From contig NZ_BAWH01000013.1 of assembly GCF_000586435.1 (NCBI RefSeq), positions 1 to 64,000 on the forward strand: a stretch of DNA of 64,000 nucleotides, read 5' to 3'. The notes under the pieces are model-generated. The model was not told where the DNA came from and ran no database searches. It was given only the letters and a program-made list of their open reading frames with translations. This DNA comes from Psychrobacter sp. JCM 18901 (GTDB lineage: Bacteria; Pseudomonadota; Gammaproteobacteria; Pseudomonadales; Moraxellaceae). Made by a program: the position numbers and the translations under genes. This document shows, piece by piece, positions 57,668 through 64,000 of this stretch; the first letter of the stretch is position 1; every line of letters begins with the position of its first letter.

Positions 57668-58767
57668 CTATAGATTTAGTATATCTTGGTGCTTCCATTG
57701 CTGCACTTTTACTTGCGCTTCAAACGCAGTCAAACTGTCATCAATGATACTAGAAATTAAAGTATCTAGCGCTGTATTATTAGTATCTATTTGCGCAATA
57801 CCGCTAGCAATTTCCATCATTAATATATCCAAGCGCTTAGGGTCTAAAAGTCGCTTGTTCAATGCATTTACGACGTTCTCACCGATATTGTGCCCAACGT
57901 GATGTAGCTGTGACTCAATCAGGCTGCCCGCGATAGGTATCATGCGTAGATAGCGGCGCAACTCAGGTGTATTGGCCAACCCTTCTTCAATAGCATTGCC
58001 CATCTCGCTCGCCAATATACTGCCGCCACCTGATAAGGCAGTCAGTTCCTGCAGCTTTGGTGCAAGCTCTGTACGCAGTACGGACAATACGGCCGCTTCA
58101 ATTTTATTTCGATTTTTTTGCAATCGTCGACTCAATGAATGATTTGTGCGTGTCTGAACTGGTTAGTTCTTGTCGAAAGTTTTGTATCGCTGTCAAAATA
58201 ACGCGATCGGAGAGCTCTTCTAACAGTAGGTCAATGTAGAATTTGATTCGGTTGATCCACGTCTGCGGCAGTACTTGATAGCCAAGCTGATATAGACGTC
58301 GTCCAATAACGACCGCTCGCAGCAGTCGTAAAGCACGTAGCTGCGGAAAGCAGCCTAATACTTCGTACCAATGAACGAATGGGAAAAAGAACCAGCGATA
58401 ATAGACTTTTTTGTTTGATGGCAATCGCCCAGCGCAATAGCAACTCAATAACCAAAAAGATAGTAAAAAAACCTCCAGCAGTGCGTAGAGGATCATGCAA
58501 CGTTGTTTGATACCAGATAAGTGCGTCGCTCACCGTTAGCCAATTGGCAGCATTACTACTAAAATTGCTCATCAAAATAGCATCGATACTGATCAATAGC
58601 AGATCAATACTGATGGCAATAATCATAACGATATCGTAAGTGAGCTTAAAGCGACTCGGCTTTGGATGGTTCGATTTTGGCGGCTCATCATTTATTGGAT
58701 AAGGAGGCTGACTCAAAACAGATTCGGTAGCTAACGGCGAGCTAGTAGTAGAGGTGGGCACAGTCAT
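57668..58767 (-). CDS. Unknown membrane protein with a voltage-sensor-like segment, two frameshifts
   Basis: I do not recognise a named family. With T7 58113-58119 and T6 58407-58412 each shortened by one base, a 366-residue protein results. It has a Ser/Pro-rich first 45 residues, then hydrophobic helices at about 48-69 (DIVMIIAISIDLLLISIDAI) and 95-115 (GGFFTIFLVIELLLRWAIAI). These are followed by HWYEVLGCFPQLRALRLLRA and VVIGRRL, which resemble S2, S3 and the Arg-spaced S4 of a voltage-sensor domain. No pore loop or selectivity filter follows; instead the last 200 residues are helical and soluble. It lies about 70 bp upstream of minC on the same strand. The ion-transport-like reading is inference. 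Confidence 0.6.
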
Positions 58768-59118
58768 ACCTTATAAGTAATAAATGGCACAAAAAAATGG
58801 GTAAGAGTTCGATATTTACTACTATTTACTATTAAAGTAGACATCGAAAATCTATGAGTTCATGATTAGTCACATTATCAATGAATAAGGCTAAAAAACA
58901 ACCCATCTTTGATTAAAATTTACTTATGATGCATGGCTGTTTTAACAGTAGCATCATAAGTAAGATATGACTATTGTGACATTTGTACCCGTAACTTTAT
59001 TGCCCTATAACTTTTTATCTCATTATCGATATTTACTACTTAGTACGCTTGCATAGACTGTGCTTGGTATTTTATAAGGTCTAACAGTCAGCCAGTTTAG
59101 TATTACTGAGCATCTTTG
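58768..59118. other. 351-bp intergenic stretch, no gene seen
   Basis: AT-rich sequence between two minus-strand genes. It should hold the promoter of the voltage-sensor-like gene. No terminator or reading frame is convincing. Confidence 0.45.
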
Positions 59119-60089
59119 TTAGGCATCTTGCGCTTTAGGATTGGTTTCAAAATCTGCCAACATAGTGCTAATTCGTTCATCTTTTTGACGCCACACTTGT
59201 TCAACCCAGTCGAACATTTGAGCTTTTGTATCCTCGTCATTTTCGTAGCCACCTTGCTTGATACTTTCGAACAACGCATCTGGTATGTCAATGTACCGCA
59301 AGTCAACCCCCAAGCGTTTGATATTACCTTTCCAAAGATCGCCATAGCTTGGTACACCATCAGGATATACGATGGTCATGTCTAATATGCCATCGATATC
59401 TTCACCTAGTGCGCTAATAGCCAATGACAATCCGCCTGCACGAGGTTTCAATAAGTGCTTATAAGGCGATTTTTGCTGAGCTTGTTTGGCTTTGGTGAAA
59501 CGAGTACCTTCCAAATAATTTAATAAGGTAAACGGTTTGTCTTTTAGTAGGGCGCAGGCACGTTTGGCTTCTTCGATGTCCTTGCCTTTTAACGCAGGAT
59601 TTTTGGCGATGGCTTCTTTTGAGTGTCGGCGCATCATTGGAAAGTCTAAAAAGTAAAAAGCTTGACCAACGATAGGAATGTAAATCAGCTCAAACTTGGT
59701 AAAAAAAATCGCGTAAGTGGCAAACGTTTTTCGCCAATATACTGCACGATGCTAGTATCGACCCATGATTGGTGGTTGCTCACTAGCAGGTATTTACCAT
59801 TGGTATGGATATCGTCCGGTAGGTTGATACGCCAATCTTTGCGAGGCAACATGTTATCGATCAAGGCACTGTTGCTGCTGATCCAGTGAGTAGCAATTTT
59901 GATGACGGCTTTGTCTGCAATAGAGGCACCAGTAATGACTTTACCGACGCCCATTAGCCATAAAGGAATACTACCACCGAAGCTATTGGCGGCGATGACA
60001 CCAGTAGCTGTTGCAAGCGACACAGCTTTGCCCAGTTTAGGCGAACGTTTATGCATTTTTCGAATGGTAGATGTCAATCGCATGCTCAA
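59119..60089 (-). CDS. 1-acyl-glycerol-3-phosphate acyltransferase-like (PlsC family, YihG-like), frameshifted
   Basis: The PlsC motif I SNHQSWVDTSIVQY (H-x4-D) and motif III-like LNYLEGTRFTKAKQ are both present, in different frames. An N-terminal hydrophobic stretch (GGSIPLWLMGVGKVITGASI) anchors it in the inner membrane. The restored middle FFTKFELIYIPIVGQAFYFL resembles YihG. It acylates a lysophospholipid, probably tuning membrane lipid composition. The break is the A8 run at 59701-59708; removing two (or adding one) base restores a single frame of about 323 residues. Confidence 0.82.
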
Positions 60090-60459
60090 TCCTTTTCAGT
60101 CTATCTGATTAATAATAAGCCGTATGTCGCTGAATCTGTCCTAGTCAAGTCAGGAATATTATGAACGTAAAGCTTTAAATCATGACTATTTAAAGCCGAC
60201 AAATCTAGCGATATAATTTTAGCAGAAACATGTTGTAGTGTACGGTTGTAAACGTGACTAGTGGTAGCAAGGCGCGAAGATTTGACCTATAAAATCATTG
60301 AAATATAACCTGCACTTCTCATACATAGGTATGACAAAATATTACACAGAGATAGGTTCTAGTTGCCATAATAATGGGTAGTGTAGATAAGTACTTAAAA
60401 AAGATTAACGGACAATCTTTATAAAAAGCACGATTTTTTTAAACTTAAGAGGAAATATT
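60090..60459. other. 370-bp intergenic stretch upstream of the OmpA-type gene
   Basis: No gene seen. It should hold divergent promoters for the acyltransferase and the OmpA-family lipoprotein; AAGAGGAAATATT is the ribosome site of the latter. Confidence 0.45.
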
Positions 60460-61116
60460 ATGCGTAATACTTTAATGATTGCAGCAGTAGCATCAGGTCT
60501 AGCACTTAGCGGTTGTACAACAGATCCAAACACTGGACAACAGCGTCTAAACAAAGCTGCTCTGGGTGGTCTAGTTGGTGCAGCAGGTGGTGCAACTATT
60601 TCAAAAGCAACAGGCGGCGACAAAACTGGTCGTGATGCAGCTATCGGCGCAGCACTAGGTGCAGGCGTTGGTTACTACATGGAGCGTCAAGCTCGTCAAC
60701 TTGAGCAGCAAATGGCTGGTACAGGCGTAACTGTTGAGCAAAATCCAACCACTGGTAACATTGATTTGGTTATGCCAGGTAGCATCACGTTCTCATTTGA
60801 TGATGCAACCCTTAGCTCATCATTCAAGCCAACGCTTGATAAGCTTGCTTCAACGATGAACCAGTACAACCAAAACACAATTACTATCGCTGGTCACACT
60901 GATAGCAAAGGTTCAGCATCTTATAACATGGGTCTGTCACGTGATCGTGCTTACTCAGTTGCTAACTACTTGACAGCTCGCGGTGTTGCTTCAAACCGTG
61001 TAAACGTTGTTGCTTACGGCGAGTCACGTCCAATCGCAGACAACAACACTGAATATGGCCGTGGTCAAAACCGCCGTGTTGAGTTAACAGTTAACGCACC
61101 ACAGAGCGTAAACTAA
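60460..61116 (+). CDS. OmpA-family outer-membrane lipoprotein (YiaD/Pal-like)
   Basis: A 218-residue lipoprotein. The lipobox LALSGC puts the lipidated Cys at 19. A glycine-zipper region follows (GGLVGAAGGATISKATGG, then AAIGAALGAGVGYYMERQ). The C-terminal OmpA domain, residues about 115-215, binds peptidoglycan through IAGHTDSKGSASYNMGLSRD and RAYSVANYLTARGV (the TD-x2-G and LS-x2-R-A motifs). It tethers the outer membrane to the cell wall; strong codon bias suggests high expression. AGAGGAAAT precedes the ATG. A terminator follows. Confidence 0.9.
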   Translation: MRNTLMIAAVASGLALSGCTTDPNTGQQRLNKAALGGLVGAAGGATISKATGGDKTGRDAAIGAALGAGVGYYMERQARQLEQQMAGTGVTVEQNPTTGNIDLVMPGSITFSFDDATLSSSFKPTLDKLASTMNQYNQNTITIAGHTDSKGSASYNMGLSRDRAYSVANYLTARGVASNRVNVVAYGESRPIADNNTEYGRGQNRRVELTVNAPQSVN

Positions 61117-61186
61117 TCAATAGCTATAACTAATAAATAGTTATATAACTATTGAGTATGTGCTAGATATTTGAGCACATATATTT

Positions 61187-61219
61187 CAAAAAGAGTCAGC
61201 GATATGCTGGCTCTTTTTT
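61187..61219 (+). terminator. Terminator of the OmpA-family gene
   Basis: AAAAAGAGTCAGC, a 5-nt loop, GCTGGCTCTTTTTTT with one G-T wobble. Confidence 0.85.
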
Positions 61220-61280
61220 TGTGTTTTCAGTTTGAATAAAATAGTGATGATTGATAGATATAGTTAATATTAAATTAAAT

Positions 61281-61299
61281 ATTGATAATGATTATCAAT
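61281..61299. promoter_or_regulatory. Fur box (iron operator)
   Basis: ATTGATAATGATTATCAAT is a near-perfect 19-bp palindrome matching the Fur consensus GATAATGATAATCATTATC at most positions. It lies about 175 bp before the imelysin-like gene, so iron repression of that operon is expected. Confidence 0.85.
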
Positions 61300-61472
61300 A
61301 ACACTATAATTTGTCAGTGTTTGCTATTAATGCAATATTAAACGTCTTATCGTGCGCACTGAGAGTCAATGTGCATGGCTAAGATAGCCTGCTGTAACAT
61401 GGCTTGATTATCAAAATAATTGAGGCTACTTAACCAAAACGAATTTTTTTGCTATATTTCTTGAGGATATGT

Positions 61473-62933
61473 ATGACAATTACCACAGTAACGAGCCGTA
61501 AGCTTTTACCAACTACTTTAGCTGTTGCACTTGCAGGATTGTTAATGGTGTCGGGCTGTACAAAGCAAGCCGATGAAGACACCAATGCTGCGACAGAAAC
61601 GCAAACAGAAGTAGCAAACACAGAGACAGCTGATAATTCAGAGATGACTGCTGCCGAAAAAGCACATATTGATAGATTGATTATCAGTTATGCAAATATG
61701 GCACACGCCGCTTATAAAGATTCGTTGGACACGGCCAAAGCGCTACAAACTGCGGTAGAAACTTACGTGGCCACTCCAACACAAGAAAACCTTGATGCTG
61801 CAAAGGCTGCCTATAAAGCAGCACGTCAGCCATATTCACAAACTGAGATTTTCCGTTTTGATGAAGGCTTTGTGACTGCTAATGACAAACGTACTATCAA
61901 CAGCATCGATAGCTGGGAAGGGCAGATCAATGCTTGGCCACTTGATGAAGCGCTGATTGATTATGTTGGTGACGACTATGAAGGCGAATATAACAGCCAA
62001 GAGAATATCATCAATAGCGACAGCATTACTGTCGGTAGTATCAAGCAAGATACCAGTACAATCACACCTGAGCTACTCGCAGAAATGAATGAAATCGGTG
62101 GTAGTGAAGCCAACGTAACGACTGGCTATCATGCGATTGAGTTTATGCTGTGGGGTCAAGACAACAACGGTGTGAAAGAAGGTGCAGGTAATCGCCCAGT
62201 CACTGACTATGCGACTGAAGCCGGACAGTGTACTAGTGGTGAGACCGTCAATGAGGATGCCAGTATCTGTGAGCGCCGTGGTGAGTTCTTAACTGCTGCA
62301 ACTCAACTATTGGTCGATGATTTGACCGCGATGGAAGCTCAGTGGCAGCCTGATACTGAGAATACCTTACGTAGTGATTTGATAGCGCGCAAATATGACA
62401 ATGGTCTGCGCCAAATTATGTATCAAATGGGTAGCCTAGCATTAGGTGAGTTGGCTTCTGAGCGTATGCAGGTCGCTTTTGTTACTGGCTCTACTGAAGA
62501 TGAGCACGAATGCTTTAGTGATTTGACTCATTTGAGCTATGCCAATAATGCACGCGGTATCCAAAACGTCTTTAATGGTAGCTATACAACAGTCGCTGGT
62601 AAGACAGTGGGCGGCTACGGTATCAAAGATTATCTAACGGATAACGGCCACACAGAAGCTGCTGATAAGTTGGCTGCTGAGTTCAACAAAGTAGAAGGCG
62701 CGTTCAACGTTATCGTTGAAAAAGGCGAAAAAGACGGTATCAAGATTGATCAGATGATTGCAACTGTCGGTCAAGCTAGCCAAGAAGGTATCTCTGCTGA
62801 AGAACAAAACGTCCGTCGTGGATGGGTTGAAGCGGGCATCACTAGCTTACAAGAGCTGACGGCCAGTATCGAAAACGCTGCAAAAGCAGTTGGTATCGAT
62901 AATCTAGACGCAGATGCAGGGTCACAGTTTTAA
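61473..62933 (+). CDS. Imelysin-like (peptidase M75) iron-regulated lipoprotein
   Basis: A 486-residue periplasmic lipoprotein. The lipobox VSGC gives a lipidated Cys29 from ATG 61473, preferred because TTGAGGATATGT precedes it. The GxHxxE imelysin motif is seen in TTGYHAIEFMLWGQD; Cys-containing loops (EAGQCTSGETV, DASICERRG, DEHECFSDL) and a repeated helical bundle make up the rest, as in IrpA/ICMP. M75 members, including EfeO, are linked to iron uptake; peptidase activity is doubtful. A Fur box upstream and the di-heme oxidoreductase gene downstream support an iron-responsive operon. Confidence 0.88.
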   Translation: MTITTVTSRKLLPTTLAVALAGLLMVSGCTKQADEDTNAATETQTEVANTETADNSEMTAAEKAHIDRLIISYANMAHAAYKDSLDTAKALQTAVETYVATPTQENLDAAKAAYKAARQPYSQTEIFRFDEGFVTANDKRTINSIDSWEGQINAWPLDEALIDYVGDDYEGEYNSQENIINSDSITVGSIKQDTSTITPELLAEMNEIGGSEANVTTGYHAIEFMLWGQDNNGVKEGAGNRPVTDYATEAGQCTSGETVNEDASICERRGEFLTAATQLLVDDLTAMEAQWQPDTENTLRSDLIARKYDNGLRQIMYQMGSLALGELASERMQVAFVTGSTEDEHECFSDLTHLSYANNARGIQNVFNGSYTTVAGKTVGGYGIKDYLTDNGHTEAADKLAAEFNKVEGAFNVIVEKGEKDGIKIDQMIATVGQASQEGISAEEQNVRRGWVEAGITSLQELTASIENAAKAVGIDNLDADAGSQF

Positions 62934-63218
62934 GAAAAATTTAAGCTAGCGGCACTTATTTAAAAGCCTTTCATTGGCTTTGCGACGTTTTATTAGTCGT
63001 TGTAGGTCAGTAACCGCTGTTTATTAGATACTTAGATTAGATATAATACGTGCGTTGTCAGCCACCGTTGGCAACGCATTTTTACGAGCATTAAATAAGC
63101 CAATTGGCCGGTGTACCACCCCATTATATGTCGATAAGCAATGATTGTGACGACATATAATGAGATGGTATGACAAAATTTTAATGGTTCTACTCTAGCG
63201 CTAAGGCACTGAATTTCT
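62934..63218. other. Intergenic interval between imelysin and di-heme oxidoreductase genes
   Basis: It holds a terminator-like hairpin (63051-63083), so the downstream gene may be expressed partly from its own promoter. A second Fur box is not seen. Confidence 0.45.
63051..63083 (+). terminator. Terminator-like hairpin after the imelysin gene
   Basis: TGCGTTG and CAACGCA with an inner short helix, followed by TTTTT. It may attenuate rather than fully stop transcription into the downstream gene. Confidence 0.65.
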
Positions 63219-64000
63219 ATGAACGCCAATTATGTTAACCCCTCTGATTTTCCTCTTGCTACTCAAATCCTACGACATATACCCTCTAAGCTTGCGCTAA
63301 TTATCGCGAGTGCAATGGCCATCAGTGCATGTCAACCATCTGATAGCGTTTCTGACGACAATTCTGACCATGTTTCTGCTAACACTTTAGATCAGGCCTC
63401 AAGTAATGAAAGCAGCACTGAAAACAGCCAATTGCTATCGTCTGAAAACGCCAAAAATATAGAAACACTGGCAGGCGTGCCGATGCAGCAACTGGTGAGC
63501 TTTGACCCTCAAGAGATTAAGCAGGGCGGTGACTCTGGTATTAGTATTAGCAGTGCTGAAAGCTACTCAAAGCCTTCATCAAACCTAGCAGCTTCTCGAA
63601 AAGGGTCGTTCTTTATTGGTAATGCGTTTTTCAAACAGCCATGGGTCGTTGCTCCTGCTAGTACTGATAGTCGTGATGGGCTGGGTGCATTATTCAATGT
63701 GGCCGCTTGCCAGTCCTGTCATGTCAAAGATGGGCGAGGTCATGCGCCGATGACTGCCGATGACGATGCTGATAGTTTGTTAATTCGTTTGTCTATGCCA
63801 GCGACGACTGATGAGCAGCGCCAGCAGCTACAGGATTCGCTAATTGAAAAGGTAGCTCATCCTATGTATGGTGGCCAGCTACAAGATCGCGGTATTCAGG
63901 GCGTACCTGCTGAAGCAAGAATCGCAGTGCAGTGGACAGACAAACCAGTTACCTTTGCTGACGGGTATGTCGAGACACTACGTGCGCCAACGTTTAATTT
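63219..64000 (+). CDS. Di-heme oxidoreductase (DUF1111, thiol-oxidoreductase-like), right-truncated
   Basis: An open frame of about 260 codons running off the window. A lipoprotein-type signal ends at AISACQ. After a Ser/Asn/Asp-rich linker the domain begins at GNAFFKQPWVVAPASTDSRD and shows DGLGALFNVAACQSCHVKDG, in which CQSCH is the first c-type heme site. DUF1111 proteins are periplasmic di-heme redox proteins commonly encoded next to imelysin-like lipoproteins, as here. Maturation of its hemes would need the Ccm system, whose ccmA-E genes lie at 29-33 kb. The start ATG at 63219 has no strong ribosome site. Confidence 0.85.
   Translation, partial: MNANYVNPSDFPLATQILRHIPSKLALIIASAMAISACQPSDSVSDDNSDHVSANTLDQASSNESSTENSQLLSSENAKNIETLAGVPMQQLVSFDPQEIKQGGDSGISISSAESYSKPSSNLAASRKGSFFIGNAFFKQPWVVAPASTDSRDGLGALFNVAACQSCHVKDGRGHAPMTADDDADSLLIRLSMPATTDEQRQQLQDSLIEKVAHPMYGGQLQDRGIQGVPAEARIAVQWTDKPVTFADGYVETLRAPTFN

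Noticed and set aside
1..64000. CRISPR array, prophage, insertion sequence, tRNA or rRNA genes
   Set aside because: I searched by eye for regular spacer-repeat patterns, transposase motifs with terminal repeats, and tRNA cloverleaf ends and found none. The only tandem arrays are the short ones at 3.2, 27.3 and 30.9 kb, and they have no spacers.

Overview
The window looks like a chromosomal segment of a gamma-proteobacterium of the Moraxellaceae, most likely Psychrobacter. The grounds are my recognition of the protein sequences, a moderate GC content, a complete Pil-Chp chemosensory operon of the Acinetobacter/Psychrobacter kind, a cold-shock gene, and many hydrophilic Asn/Asp/Ser/Thr/Glu-rich linkers. 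No database search was possible. There are no rRNA or tRNA genes, no insertion sequence, no CRISPR array and no prophage that I can see.

Layout. 1-1.6 kb: the tail of a DUF262/DUF1524 (GmrSD-like) gene and a TerD-family remnant. 1.6-6.7 kb: a solute-binding protein of the HMP/thiamine-precursor family behind a TPP riboswitch, a DUF454 membrane protein, a CspA-type cold-shock gene with a long leader, and a divergent YeiH exporter/LysR pair. 6.7-13.1 kb: tandem universal stress proteins, a presequence-protease-like M16 peptidase and two Nudix hydrolases. 13.2-19.4 kb: DUF2236 and DUF2799 proteins, NhaA, a TSUP permease and a DAACS symporter. 19.9-29.2 kb: a FadE-like acyl-CoA dehydrogenase, RadC, CoaBC, a second TSUP permease, a deacetylase-family protein, a YbjN protein and a conserved unknown. 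29.4-32.9 kb: ccmABCDE without ccmFGH. 33-36.8 kb: an aldo/keto reductase and metNIQ. 37-41.4 kb: a two-component system with a very unusual histidine kinase, then a lipoprotein efflux adaptor. 42.1-54.6 kb: pilG-pilH-pilI-pilJ-pilK-chpA-chpB-chpC, the twitching and surface-sensing system. 54.8-60.1 kb: cytochrome b561, minC/minD/minE, a voltage-sensor-like protein and a PlsC-type acyltransferase. 60.5-64 kb: an OmpA-type lipoprotein, a Fur box, an imelysin-like lipoprotein and the start of a DUF1111 di-heme oxidoreductase.

Quality warning. About two dozen genes, including ones that should be essential or core (coaBC, minD, ccmC, metN), carry one or more single-base indels. Roughly half sit in runs of exactly seven A or T where six would restore the frame; most of the rest look like one base lost from a short run. 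I read these mainly as sequencing or assembly errors, not gene decay. Such genes are therefore listed as one CDS spanning the restored frame, with break positions given.

The signals most worth a second look are: a roughly 240-residue insertion inside the kinase ATP-binding domain; a His/Asp/Cys-rich insertion in CoaBC; a PilJ without a periplasmic sensor domain; a pore-less voltage-sensor-like protein beside minC; a six-copy 14-bp repeat between ccmB and ccmC; and a 12-bp perfect hairpin between a response regulator and its kinase.
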